A stretch of DNA of 64,000 bases from Trichodesmium sp050015995 (GTDB taxonomy: Bacteria; Cyanobacteriota; Cyanobacteriia; Cyanobacteriales; Microcoleaceae), in the NCBI RefSeq assembly GCF_050015995.1, contig NZ_JBNHEP010000149.1, positions 4,797 to 68,796 on the forward strand. The letters run 5' to 3'. Shown here piece by piece: positions 27,202 to 37,331 of the stretch. Below the pieces are notes generated by a model, which ran no database searches, had not been told where the DNA came from, and was given only the letters and a program-made list of their open reading frames with translations. Numbering within the stretch: position 1 is the first letter of the stretch; each line of letters opens with the position of its first letter. The position numbers and the translations under genes were made by a program.

Positions 27202-28710
27202 TCACCTAGCTTCGCATATCTTCCTCCCAACTCTAAGAGCATTCGCAGCAATAGTCAAAGCAGGACTAACACCTAAAGCATTTGGCATAAACCCACCATC
27301 TACCACAAAAACATTTTCATGGTCATGTAAACGACAATCTTTATCAAGCACAGATGTATTAGGATCTTTACCAAACCGAGTCGTACCTACCTGGTGGGAT
27401 GTATGAATATCATCTTTATCGCCCGTTGCTCCAAAAGATAATACTGCTCCTGCTAACCGAAATACCTGTTTTAACTTCTTCTTATAGTACCGAGAACGAT
27501 AAACATCATAAGGATGAAACTTGTGGAATAGACGAATTTTCCCATCCTTACCTAGTTCTATCCGATTTTCTTCTTGGGGTAAATCTTCCACAATGCCAGT
27601 TATTGCCAACATTCGCTTGAGGAGAAATTCGGCAATAGGTTTTGGTATTGGTACAGGGAAATTTTGTTGTAGAGAAAGAAGTCCGGGAATAGGTACTGTT
27701 TGAGCTAACCCCAATTTGTGGGGAAATTCCTTAGTTCCCAGATAAAGGTCTGTAAACCCCAACTGTTTAATAAATTTATCCGCTCCTCCCGTCTCCTGTT
27801 TAAATAATCCTGCCATTAAAGCACCACAATGATACATATAATTACGCCCCAATTGTCCGCTACGTCCTGTTAAACCAGACTTCATCAAAATAACTGGACT
27901 ACCCAAAGCTCCCGCAGAAAGAATATAAACTTTAGCTGTTAGTTCCTCAACTTTCCTAGTTTGGCGACAACGCAGACGTATACCCGTAACTTTTTTACTG
28001 CTATTAGTAACTAAACGGTCTGCTTCTGTGAAAGTTTGAACTTTAAGGTTATAATTAAGAGTTGCCTTATCAATAGCACGCACAACTGTAGAGGCACGAG
28101 CTTCATTAGGACAGTAGAAACCAGGACATTTAGAACAACGTAGACAACTATCGAAGTCTATGCCAAAAGGGAGATGAAATGGCATTAACCCAGCATCTTT
28201 TATACCTTTCTCTAATTTTTGATTAATTGGTTCGAGTGGAGGAACTGTCGCTGGATAACCATTGCTTGGTGTTCCTACATTAGGCATTTTATATGGTCTA
28301 TCCCCAGCAACATGAAACAAAGCTTCTGCTTGGTCGAAGTAGGGAGCCATATCATCGTAAGTAATTGGCCAATCCCACAAGTGATGGGGTAGCCATTCGT
28401 CATAAAATTTTCCTGGATGGAAGTCGTAGGGACTTGGGCGCATTAATACCCCTCCATATAAGGATGTGCCACCTCCTAATATTCCGGAGATATGAAGTTG
28501 AGCGCTACGTCCATTAACTTGAATTTGGCGATCATCGAATGCTTCTTTATTGATTAACATTCGTTGCTCATCTTGGAAAGCTTCAACATCACTAAATCTT
28601 GGGCCGCGTTCTACTAGGAGAACCCGTTTACCACCTTTTGCTAGAGTATGGGCGATCGTTCCTCCTCCTGCACCACTGCCAATAATAATTGCATCAAAAT
28701 CGTAACCCAC
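27202..28710 (-). CDS. GMC-family FAD oxidoreductase
   Basis: A 502-residue flavoprotein. N-terminal FAD loop IIGSGAGGGTIAHTLA and GILGGGTSLYGGVLMRPSP; the C-terminal GMC domain has HTSHQVGTTRFG and DGGFMPNALGVSPALTIAAN. A Cys cluster CLRCSKCPGFYCPNEA (about 188-203) is of the kind seen in a subgroup of cyanobacterial GMC enzymes. Start is GTG at 28710 with GGGAGAGAG upstream. GMC enzymes oxidise alcohols or similar; the substrate here is unknown. It could act with the hydroxylase upstream or the SDR downstream, but no operon is evident. Confidence 0.9.
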   Translation of the reverse strand: MGYDFDAIIIGSGAGGGTIAHTLAKGGKRVLLVERGPRFSDVEAFQDEQRMLINKEAFDDRQIQVNGRSAQLHISGILGGGTSLYGGVLMRPSPYDFHPGKFYDEWLPHHLWDWPITYDDMAPYFDQAEALFHVAGDRPYKMPNVGTPSNGYPATVPPLEPINQKLEKGIKDAGLMPFHLPFGIDFDSCLRCSKCPGFYCPNEARASTVVRAIDKATLNYNLKVQTFTEADRLVTNSSKKVTGIRLRCRQTRKVEELTAKVYILSAGALGSPVILMKSGLTGRSGQLGRNYMYHCGALMAGLFKQETGGADKFIKQLGFTDLYLGTKEFPHKLGLAQTVPIPGLLSLQQNFPVPIPKPIAEFLLKRMLAITGIVEDLPQEENRIELGKDGKIRLFHKFHPYDVYRSRYYKKKLKQVFRLAGAVLSFGATGDKDDIHTSHQVGTTRFGKDPNTSVLDKDCRLHDHENVFVVDGGFMPNALGVSPALTIAANALRVGRKICEAR

Positions 28711-29545
28711 TACTCTCTCCCAATATATTTTTTGATTTTTTTATTAATAAATAGATAAATGCAGCATCCATGTGATTATTTTGTATAAAATTAGCCCCGA
28801 CAAACGAAGTCAGAAGTCAGAAGTCAGAAGTTGTTTTTGTAACGGGGATTTTGAGCAACCCTCCAAAAGTAAAAATTTTTTTATTATATGTACTAATTAC
28901 CAGAAATATATAAGTAATGTGCTACTAATTTTTTGTTAATTTATATACAAAAATCTCTTTTTATAATTTTATAAAGAGGCATAATATAGAATCCAGGTAA
29001 TTAATTATCCCATCGCGCTCGGAGTTAGGAGTCAGAATTCAGAATTCAGGAGAAAGAATTTGAATAGCATGAATTTTTAAATTCCTATTCAATAGAACAT
29101 CTGTATTAAGAGAAAGTAATTTTGCGGTTACTATATAACCCGATTATATATATATAGACATCTCCGATAATAAAAAATCAAATCAATCCCATACGCAAAA
29201 ATCATCAATTCTTTCCCCCTACTCCCTACTCCCTACTCCCTCTTTTCCGGAGAGGTCTAATATAGACAAAAATACAATGGTATATGCAACTTATAAAAAA
29301 GTCGATAACGGCAGCAAAGATAAGAATAGTAATCAAACTGAATATTAGAATAAAAAAATAAATATTTTTAATGAATTAATCAGTTGATTCAAAACCTTTT
29401 ATAGTTCGGTCTTAGTCTTGATTTTTGCCTAAAATAATTTAACTGTGAAAAATGAAAAAATTAGTCAGTAAACATACAGCAGATTTCATTGAGTATCAGG
29501 TATAGCTGTCGCAGGCAAGATGCCCGCGCTACTACTCTCTACTCC
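28711..29545. other. Intergenic region
   Basis: No gene seen. It has heptamer tracts AAGTCAG (28807-28830) and CCCTACT (29218-29242, 29541-29566), and is otherwise AT-rich. Confidence 0.5.
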
Positions 29546-30415
29546 CTACTCCCTACTCCCTACTCCATTTTTTATTGAAACTTTTTCCTTTTGATTTTCC
29601 TTGGCAAACAATTTTTCTAAACGGTCTTCCCAGTTTTTCTGATTAATATTGGCATCTTGAATATAGGGAGAAATTGCAATTACTTTCATCATTAATTCAT
29701 TCAAAAATGAAAGGGGAAAACGCATCGGTCTCATCACATCTAAAAATAAAACTGCACGGACACCATCAGTTTCGTTCCAAGCTTCATGGGGAAAAGAATC
29801 ATCAAAAATCATGCTTTTTCCTTCTTCCCAATGACGAGTTTCATTACCCACCCGAATTCGACATTTTTCTTTTGGGTCAGGTACTTTTAATGCTAATAAA
29901 TAACGAATAACGCCTTTGTATGGACCTCGGTGTTCGGGAATATGTTTACCAGGCATTAAAATTGAAAAGAATGCCGTTTTCATTCCCGGAATTTTTTCAA
30001 TTAAACGAGTTGTTTCTGGGCATCTTTGACAATTTTTTTCTGCTTTTATTCCATACCCATACATAAAGAATGTTTTCCACAAATCATCAGGACTCGTATA
30101 ATCAGCTTGGTCTGGAGAAATGTCTTGGAAATTTGGTAAATCATCTCGATATTTCAGGAGTTCATCTAATTCTTTTCTAATCAATATCCAATTTGCATCT
30201 ATCTCTTCCACCCATTCAAAGTGGTGAGGCTCAAAAAATGCTGTATCTCCAATTAAAGAATAACTAGGAATTAGTTTTTCAAAATATCCAAGTAGTTTAG
30301 CTCCAATTTTATATATTAATATTTTCCTAAATTTTGTCTTTATATTTTCTAAAGAAAGTTTGAGCATAGGTTTTTTTTCGGTAGAATTTAAGCTGCTTGG
30401 AGAGTTTTTCTCCAA
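29546..30415 (-). CDS. Aspartyl/asparaginyl beta-hydroxylase-like dioxygenase
   Basis: A 289-residue protein of the Fe(II)/2-oxoglutarate-type Asp/Asn hydroxylase family. Core motifs: ILMPGKHIPEHRGPYKGVIR (first metal-binding His region), IRVGNETRHWEEGKSMIFDD and SFPHEAWNETDGVRAVLFLD (second His and the Arg for 2-oxoglutarate). Relatives include LpxO-type lipid hydroxylases, so a lipid or protein target is possible. The start may be TTG at 30415 or ATG at 30367 (MLKLSLENIK); neither has a good ribosome site. No membrane helix is obvious. Confidence 0.85.
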   Translation of the reverse strand: MEKNSPSSLNSTEKKPMLKLSLENIKTKFRKILIYKIGAKLLGYFEKLIPSYSLIGDTAFFEPHHFEWVEEIDANWILIRKELDELLKYRDDLPNFQDISPDQADYTSPDDLWKTFFMYGYGIKAEKNCQRCPETTRLIEKIPGMKTAFFSILMPGKHIPEHRGPYKGVIRYLLALKVPDPKEKCRIRVGNETRHWEEGKSMIFDDSFPHEAWNETDGVRAVLFLDVMRPMRFPLSFLNELMMKVIAISPYIQDANINQKNWEDRLEKLFAKENQKEKVSIKNGVGSRE

Positions 30416-31338
30416 CCAGTTCCAAGATAATATAATATAGAATCAAGTTTTTAGGAGCTGAGAATAGTTAAAATATTAAAAAAAATAATCTATATTTTGT
30501 GGGTAAGTTTTATGAATTAAGACCTCTGCCCCAACCCCTCTCCTTGTAGGATAGGGGAAAAGTTTGGGGAGTTAGGTTTTTCTAAGCCACAACTTTAGCC
30601 TAGATTCCCTACTGGCTATTCCTTAAAACCATCAATAATTTCTTCATAAAGTAGGAAACTGCTGTAATTTCTAGAATTATCTCTGCTAAATAAGTGAGCA
30701 TAAATAAATGGGTTGTGCAGATCGCGTAATGTGTGGGATTCGTCAAGTAGGGCTGGCAAATCTAATCTAAAAGCACTGAGATATAAAGTTTTTAGGATTT
30801 TTGTCGGGAAAAAAGTGCAAAGAATTCAGCCTTTAAGACCAAAAAGTTAGGATTTTGGGCAGACACTTCCCAGAAAGATACAGGTATAATTATTCCTCCT
30901 ACTTTCGAGGGTCTCCCTACCCGGACCTCCCGACACGGACCACACAGACCACACGGACCACACTTCCTTGACGCACTAACAATAAATGTAACGAGTAGGG
31001 GGGTTGAATAAACTGCATGTGTCAAGCTTTTCGGTTAAACCCGCCCCTATAGCACTACGCACAAGGCAAAAGTCAAAAATAATCTATGACTGAGGCGTGA
31101 AAATTTAGCAATGTCCTAACCTTTGCTTCAATTGCTATACAATTTTTTCAACATTTAATTAGACCTACCTACTTACCCTACCGTTTCAAAATAGCAGTGT
31201 TAAAATTACCAGTGTATCGGGCAAAGGCCATTGCTAAGGGCACAAAAAAATAGATTGACAATAAAGACTTTCAAATACTCCCTAACAATGCTAATCTTTT
31301 GCCCCTAAATTCTGCATTAATAATATCTAAAGTCTAAT
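30416..31338. other. Intergenic region with repeats
   Basis: No gene. It holds a degraded R2 copy (30521-30580) and a CGGACCACA/CAGACCACA tract (about 30932-30963) like the one at 27115. Confidence 0.5.
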
Positions 31339-32229
31339 ATGAGTAGCACTATTACTCCTTCCCAAGCTAATATAAGACAGTTGTCTGAAACCAAGACGAC
31401 ACCATTAACTTCCGGCTCTCTAGTAGGAGATTTCTTTCAAGAAACTCTAGCATTAACCCGTCGGTTATTCATCCAACTCAAACGACGGCCTTCTACTTTA
31501 ATTGCTGGAATAATTCAACCTCTGATGTGGTTAATTCTATTTGGAGCACTATTCCAAAACGTACCTCAAGGTTTATTTGGTGAAAGTCAAAACTACGGAC
31601 AATTTCTCGGTGCGGGTATTATTGTCTTCACCGCTTTTGCTGGTGCCCTTAATGCTGGTTTACCAGTGATGTTCGACCGAGAATTTGGCTTTCTCAACCG
31701 CCTGTTAGTAGCGCCCTTGACATCCCGCTTTTCTATTGTCTTAGCTTCAGCTACTTTTATTGTTACCCTAAGTTTCATTCAATCAGCTATTATTATTGCT
31801 GCTGGTGCGTTTTTGGGTGCAGGATTGCCTAATATATTAGGATTAGCTACCATCGCCCTGATTGTTTTAATGTTAGTTTTGGGTGTGACTGGCTTAAGTT
31901 TGGGTCTTGCTTTTGCTTTACCCGGTCACATTGAACTTTTGGCAGTGATTTTTGTAACTAACCTACCTTTGTTATTTGCTAGCACTGCTCTGGCACCTCT
32001 ATCTTTTATGCCTAGTTGGTTACAGGTAGTGGCTAGTTTAAATCCTTTGAGCTATGCGATCGAACCTATCCGCTATTTGTATCTACATAATGATTTCTCT
32101 TTTGGTAGTATAGTGATGCAAGCGCCTTTTGGTGATATTTCCTTTGGGGTAGCATTACTGGTGCTATTGGTCTTTGATATTGTGACTCTAGTCGCAATTC
32201 AACCTTTATTACGTCGTCGGTTTGCTTAG
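31339..32229 (+). CDS. ABC-2 type transporter permease
   Basis: A 296-residue inner-membrane permease (DrrB-like ABC-2 family). A soluble N-terminus of about 45 residues is followed by about six membrane helices, starting at PSTLIAGIIQPLMWLILFGA and ending VALLVLLVFDIVTLVAIQPL. The ABC-2 signature region FASTALAPLSFMPSWLQVVA and NPLSYAIEPIRY are present. The ATPase is not next to it and must be encoded elsewhere. The exported substrate is unknown. Confidence 0.9.
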   Translation: MSSTITPSQANIRQLSETKTTPLTSGSLVGDFFQETLALTRRLFIQLKRRPSTLIAGIIQPLMWLILFGALFQNVPQGLFGESQNYGQFLGAGIIVFTAFAGALNAGLPVMFDREFGFLNRLLVAPLTSRFSIVLASATFIVTLSFIQSAIIIAAGAFLGAGLPNILGLATIALIVLMLVLGVTGLSLGLAFALPGHIELLAVIFVTNLPLLFASTALAPLSFMPSWLQVVASLNPLSYAIEPIRYLYLHNDFSFGSIVMQAPFGDISFGVALLVLLVFDIVTLVAIQPLLRRRFA

Positions 32230-32264
32230 ATTTAACAAGTTGTAGAACAGTTGTGATTACGCTC

Positions 32265-32318
32265 GTAGTTGGGCTTTAGCCCCTAAAATATTTATGTCTG
32301 GGCTTAAAGCCCAACTAC
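32265..32318. repeat. Inverted repeat, GTAGTTGGGCTTTAGCCC type
   Basis: GTAGTTGGGCTTTAGCCC pairs with GGGCTTAAAGCCCAACTAC across a 16-base loop, 35 bp downstream of the permease stop. This hairpin type is widespread in cyanobacteria and may also terminate transcription. Confidence 0.75.
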
Positions 32319-32565
32319 AAACAAAAATTTATTATAACTAATAGACCTCTCCGGAAAAGAGGGAGTATGGAGTAGGGGGAAATAATTGATGATTTCTGCG
32401 TATGGGATTGATTTTATTTTTGATTATCACCAGATGTCTAATATAACTAATTAGTAGCAAACATTAACGTATTTCATATAGGTATATCTGTGGGTCAAAA
32501 ATACCAAAAAAGTTGTATCCTAATATATATGAAAGTTTCCTGAAAAAACAAAATACTACATTATT

Positions 32566-32937
32566 ATGTCTGCCAAACTTTTCACCAAAATTCTTTTCAG
32601 CACCTTAACTACAGGAATAATCACTATTTTCCTGCCTCAGCAAACTTTTGCTCAATCTTATGAAAATAATACTGTTAATCCTTTACAGGATCTACAAACA
32701 ATAGATAATCCCGATCCTTTTACAGGTTCAGCTGGGATAGATATGTTCGACATTATTCATAACTCCAGACTAGGAGATAACCGGAATATGAAAGAGTATA
32801 TGCTCGAACAACGTGATAGTCTAAATGACGCAGCAACACAGTTCCGCAATAAACAAAAAGAACTTATACAACAACCACAGAATACTACTGGTGATACTCC
32901 TGCTTCTGCTAAAGGTAGTATTGAAAATAATCCTTAA
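32566..32937 (+). CDS. Small secreted protein, unknown function
   Basis: A 123-residue protein with a clear signal peptide (LFSTLTTGIITIFLPQQTFA, cleavage likely after AQTFA/QSYE). The mature part is polar and probably partly helical (NMKEYMLEQRDSLNDAATQF), ending in a low-complexity Pro/Ser/Asn tail. I do not recognise a characterised family. Likely periplasmic. Confidence 0.7.
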   Translation: MSAKLFTKILFSTLTTGIITIFLPQQTFAQSYENNTVNPLQDLQTIDNPDPFTGSAGIDMFDIIHNSRLGDNRNMKEYMLEQRDSLNDAATQFRNKQKELIQQPQNTTGDTPASAKGSIENNP

Positions 32938-33410
32938 ATTAGTATACTTTTTGGTTTCCAGCGATCGCTCTTTAGCTGCCATAATATAAGGTTGTTGTCA
33001 GTAGAACAGAGTATAAGGAAGCAATTCCTAGGTTTTATATCATATTCGGTTAAATACTTATTGACATTTTGTAGGTTGGGTTAAGTAACCTGCAACCCAA
33101 AATAGACTTTATAGTTATTGGGTTGGACTGTTGCTTAAGCCAACTTATATTATTTCCGGGTAATTATAATTAGCAGTAAAAAACTTTCTCCTCCTTTTCC
33201 TACTTTTCCTATAGTGACGCTCATCACAAAAAGTCACTGATCTGTTTCCGGCAACTCGTAATTTTTGCATTAACCGCTAGTCATTGTGCATTTTTTTGCA
33301 CGCTCAAAATAGCACCAGGGTGTTTTGTGAGAACTCATTCACATTATTCCACTTCCCAAAAAATTGGGAGATGATAAAAACATAGAGTTCAAACACAGGA
33401 AACAAAAACC
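32938..33410. other. Intergenic region upstream of the PEP-CTERM pair
   Basis: A GTAGGTTGGGTTAAGTAACC repeat lies near 33070. The last 40 bp before the ATG (33371-33410) are identical to the same stretch before the second PEP-CTERM gene. Confidence 0.6.
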
Positions 33411-34124
33411 ATGAAAAACCAAATCATCGCATCTATCGCTGCTGTTCCTTTCGCTTTTGCTACTGCTACTACTGCTAATGCTGTAGCATTAAATGGACAG
33501 TTTCATCTGAGTTCAGGTCTTCTAGATGGTGATGCCAGCAATATTTTCTTAAGCAAAGACAGTTTATCTTTCACTCCTACTCCTACTCCAGTTATCATTG
33601 ATGCTGACACAAACGGAGGTACTTTTACCAACTTCAACTCTGCATATATTAGTGAAATTGTCAGTTTTGGCTCAACTCAAACAGTAAATTCATTCCTAGA
33701 TTTTGGTTACTTACAAACAGATATTAATGGAACACTAACACCAACACCAGGTACTGTATATACTGATTCAACTGATGACTCTAGCTTAAGAGATGGTTTC
33801 AACGTTTTTAATCTAACTCAAGCAAATTATACATTAGACCAAAATGGAGCTAACGTAGAAATAGATGTAGAACTTTGGGGAGAATTCGTCAGTGAAACAG
33901 GAGAAGTAACGGATGGTGCTGGTAACCTAACATTCCAGATCAATAACGCCACAGTAGAGGACATTCAAGCACAACTAGATGAGGGTGAAAAAATAGGAGG
34001 TTTAACTTTCTCTGGTGGTTTGTTCTCCGATACACAAAAAGTACCTGAACCAACTACATTATTCGGTCTAGGAATAGTCGCTGCTGGTTTAACTCTTCTG
34101 CGTCGTCAAGGTAAGAAAAGCTAG
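33411..34124 (+). CDS. PEP-CTERM sorted exported protein, copy 1
   Basis: A 237-residue secreted protein. Signal peptide (IIASIAAVPFAFATATTANA), a beta-rich middle with Thr-Pro repeats (TPTPTP), and a C-terminal PEP-CTERM tail: VPEPTT, membrane helix LFGLGIVAAGLTLL, then basic RRQGKKS. Exosortase cleaves such tails and anchors the protein at the cell surface. It is almost identical to the gene at 34337; the visible changes are all in the last ~17 codons. AGGAAAC precedes the ATG. Confidence 0.88.
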   Translation: MKNQIIASIAAVPFAFATATTANAVALNGQFHLSSGLLDGDASNIFLSKDSLSFTPTPTPVIIDADTNGGTFTNFNSAYISEIVSFGSTQTVNSFLDFGYLQTDINGTLTPTPGTVYTDSTDDSSLRDGFNVFNLTQANYTLDQNGANVEIDVELWGEFVSETGEVTDGAGNLTFQINNATVEDIQAQLDEGEKIGGLTFSGGLFSDTQKVPEPTTLFGLGIVAAGLTLLRRQGKKS

Positions 34125-34336
34125 ATATACTCGATAGAGATAAGATAGTGACTCTCATCACCACCTAGCAATTATTTGCTTCACTTTGCTGTAGTCTCTG
34201 ACTCACTATCTCCATAGTCTCTGACTCACTCAAACTCAAACGAAAAATCACCATAATTTTACTGACAAGTCACCACCATCACCAGAAAAAAGAGTGATGA
34301 TAAAAACATAGAGTTCAAACACAGGAAACAAAAACC

Positions 34337-35053
34337 ATGAAAAACCAAATCATCGCATCTATCGCTGCTGTTCCTTTCGCTTTTGCTACTGCTACTACTG
34401 CTAATGCTGTAGCATTAAATGGACAGTTTCATCTGAGTTCAGGTCTTCTAGATGGTGATGCCAGCAATATTTTCTTAAGCAAAGACAGTTTATCTTTCAC
34501 TCCTACTCCTACTCCAGTTATCATTGATGCTGACACAAACGGAGGTACTTTTACCAACTTCAACTCTGCATATATTAGTGAAATTGTCAGTTTTGGCTCA
34601 ACTCAAACAGTAAATTCATTCCTAGATTTTGGTTACTTACAAACAGATATTAATGGAACACTAACACCAACACCAGGTACTGTATATACTGATTCAACTG
34701 ATGACTCTAGCTTAAGAGATGGTTTCAACGTTTTTAATCTAACTCAAGCAAATTATACATTAGACCAAAATGGAGCTAACGTAGAAATAGATGTAGAACT
34801 TTGGGGAGAATTCGTCAGTGAAACAGGAGAAGTAACGGATGGTGCTGGTAACCTAACATTCCAGATCAATAACGCCACAGTAGAGGACATTCAAGCACAA
34901 CTAGATGAGGGTGAAAAAATAGGAGGTTTAACTTTCTCTGGTGGTTTGTTCTCCGATACACAAAAAGTACCTGAACCAACTACATTATTCGGTCTAGGAG
35001 TAGTCGCTGCTGGTTTAACTGTTACTCGTCGTCAAAACAAGAAAAGCTCCTAA
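34337..35053 (+). CDS. PEP-CTERM sorted exported protein, copy 2
   Basis: A 238-residue duplicate of the gene 926 bp upstream. Residues up to the sorting tail look identical by eye, and the DNA identity extends into the 40 bp before the ATG. The tail differs: LFGLGVVAAGLTVTRRQNKK SS instead of the LTLLRRQGKKS type. The mature domain has no family I recognise. Both copies are probably expressed from identical promoter-proximal sequence. No exosortase gene is in the window. Confidence 0.88.
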   Translation: MKNQIIASIAAVPFAFATATTANAVALNGQFHLSSGLLDGDASNIFLSKDSLSFTPTPTPVIIDADTNGGTFTNFNSAYISEIVSFGSTQTVNSFLDFGYLQTDINGTLTPTPGTVYTDSTDDSSLRDGFNVFNLTQANYTLDQNGANVEIDVELWGEFVSETGEVTDGAGNLTFQINNATVEDIQAQLDEGEKIGGLTFSGGLFSDTQKVPEPTTLFGLGVVAAGLTVTRRQNKKSS

Positions 35054-35256
35054 TTTAAGATTCTTCCTTCACTTATACTTTCTCCTCACTGGTATTAGCT
35101 GAATGAACAAGATAGTAAATTCTCAAATCACATTGGAATAAAGAACAACTTGAAATGCAAAAATACTATCAACTATTACTACCACCGCCACAACTAGCAT
35201 ACTTGGGTAACTCCTGATAAAATGAAAATTATTCATTAGTTACGAATTAAGGTTAT

Positions 35257-36273
35257 ATGCTTTCCAATTCAGAACAATTATTCAGTTCTACTTCTAATAT
35301 TAAATACTTTGCCTATGGCTCAAACTTGTCTAAATCATTGCTAGAATTCAAATTATCATCAAATTCTCAAACAAAGGAAAGATACAAAAAAGAACCATTA
35401 TCACTAATTTTAAATTCTCAACCAGCTACACTAAAAGATTTTGAATTAAAATTTAATCTACATACGCCAACTAATAAGATTGATCCAAGTTATGCTAATT
35501 TAGTCTATAAAAAAAATTCCATCGTACATGGTTGTTTATATGAATTATCACCAGAATGTAAAGCAGTTATTGATGGATTAGAAGCTAAAGGTAATATCTA
35601 TCAAGAAGAAAATGTAGAAGTTTTACCTTATGATTCAACAACTACAATCAGTGCTTTAACATATATAGCTTACAGAGAACAAATTCAATTACCAGCTCTA
35701 ACAATTAAAGAGGGAGTGCCACCTTCTAAAAGATATTTAAAAAGTATAATTGCTGGCGCTAAAGAATGTAATTTAGAGGCAGAATGGATAGAATTTTTAA
35801 AACAGCAAAAAGTAGCTACAACAACTTTTACTAAATTATCACCTGAAGAATTGAAAAAAATTAATAAAATAGTTTATACTCCTCAAGATTTAGAACGTAA
35901 AAATTTACCATTAGATAGAGTTTTAAATGAAAAAGAACAAGTTATTGAGCCTATTATTAGTAGTATTTGTGGATTAGTATTTATGTGTAATCCGAATAAA
36001 GGATTTGCAATTGGGTCAAAATCGTGGATTGAACAAATATTAGGAAAAGATATTACAGTATTTTATGCTAGAAGATGTTCGCGTAATGAAGGTGTTTCAT
36101 TGTATGAAACTGAGCAAGATGTATTGTTGGCAGATCGAGATTGTCTAGATTATCTTATAGCAAATACCTGTGATTTATTGAGTCAATCAAGAAAAGAAGG
36201 AGAAGGTGTATTTTTACTTGGTAGGACAACTAATTTTCATTTGTGGAAAGATTATTTGGTCTCAATAAGTTAG
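35257..36273 (+). CDS. Gamma-glutamylcyclotransferase-like protein
   Basis: A 338-residue protein. The N-terminal half has the GGCT/AIG2-like signature YFAYGSNLSKSLL, the acidic residue region YELSPECKAVIDGLEAKG and YIAYREQ. The second half (about 190-338) is less familiar, ends GVFLLGRTTNFHLWKDYLVS, and has several Cys. GGCT-type enzymes cyclise gamma-glutamyl groups, but many members have other or unknown substrates. AAGGTTAT precedes the ATG. Confidence 0.75.
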   Translation: MLSNSEQLFSSTSNIKYFAYGSNLSKSLLEFKLSSNSQTKERYKKEPLSLILNSQPATLKDFELKFNLHTPTNKIDPSYANLVYKKNSIVHGCLYELSPECKAVIDGLEAKGNIYQEENVEVLPYDSTTTISALTYIAYREQIQLPALTIKEGVPPSKRYLKSIIAGAKECNLEAEWIEFLKQQKVATTTFTKLSPEELKKINKIVYTPQDLERKNLPLDRVLNEKEQVIEPIISSICGLVFMCNPNKGFAIGSKSWIEQILGKDITVFYARRCSRNEGVSLYETEQDVLLADRDCLDYLIANTCDLLSQSRKEGEGVFLLGRTTNFHLWKDYLVSIS

Positions 36274-37331
36274 GAAAATTTCAAAATCTATGATGATATT
36301 TGTTGTAATGCCAATTATCAAAAAGAATGTTATTTTGAACTTTACTCTAAGAGATTGAATGTATCAGGAAATATAAAAAAGAACATAGGGAATAGGGAAC
36401 AAGGAATAGGGAACAAGTGAAGAAAAGAATTATATCAAATCCGTTTAATTGCAGATACAATAATAGCATCTACAGGATTCGAGGATAGTCTAGGAAGTTG
36501 AGTTTCAAATTCTTGACACGCCCTATAAATAAGTGGTTGAGTATTTTCTACTGACTATTGACTACTAAATTAATACTGAGGCTATTTAACCAGATTTGAT
36601 ATTATTAGGACTTACACACAGACCATGTATATAGTCTTAAAAACTATAGCGCTACAGTTTTTGGACTCTATATATATTACCCCTGCGTAAGTCCTGATTA
36701 TTTGTCACAAACCAGTTCACTATAACTTTAGGAATATGAATACTTTGACCTGCTAACTTTAGACTGATTTTAATTACTGATTTTATTCAAACTTTAAGAT
36801 TTTGTTATAAGAGTTATGAGAAAAGTTCCTTAATACTTATTTTACAAACAGTCTCTAAGGGTCTAAGTAGATAGGCATAAATAAAGGTTAAAATAAAAAA
36901 TATGAAAAAAGACCTAGAAGCAAGTTGTAAATAGGTTTTCACCGCGCGTGAATTTTCATTACTATTATACCGATAATGAAACCTACCTACTTATCTAATA
37001 TTATGTCCGCTTAATTAGCGATAGAACTCCGTTCCGCTTACGCGACCAAAAAATTTACTCCTCCTTCTCGTCACTAATACCTTATTTCTTCCTCCTCTTC
37101 TAGCTCAGAATTAGGAGCTAATTATTTATAACTGTTTCTCTAGAGATGATATAATATTAAGTCATCATCTCAATATACTTCCCATTTCAAATTTCTGGGT
37201 GTCTTTACTACTCACTTTACCGATAACTGATAACTGAAGTGACTCCTACTCTTCCCCAAAATACTTATTCAGTAGACCCTATTTATAACAAGTATACTTA
37301 AACCAGTAACACTAAGCTGTGAAGTAAAATT
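36274..37331. other. Intergenic region
   Basis: No gene seen in about 1 kb. It holds GGGAACA-type heptamers near 36390 and the inverted-end repeat at 36607-36695. Confidence 0.5.
36607..36695. repeat. Small repeat with AGGACTTAC inverted ends
   Basis: AGGACTTAC at the left is inverted as GTAAGTCCT at the right; the middle carries imperfect pairing (AAAAACTATAGC with GCTACAGTTTTTG). The same tips occur singly near 11346 and 41705, suggesting a miniature element family. Confidence 0.6.

Noticed and set aside
26884..27276. Several overlapping frames in the GC-rich island
   Set aside because: Frames are open on both strands at once because of base composition and contain simple repeats such as HTDHTDHT.
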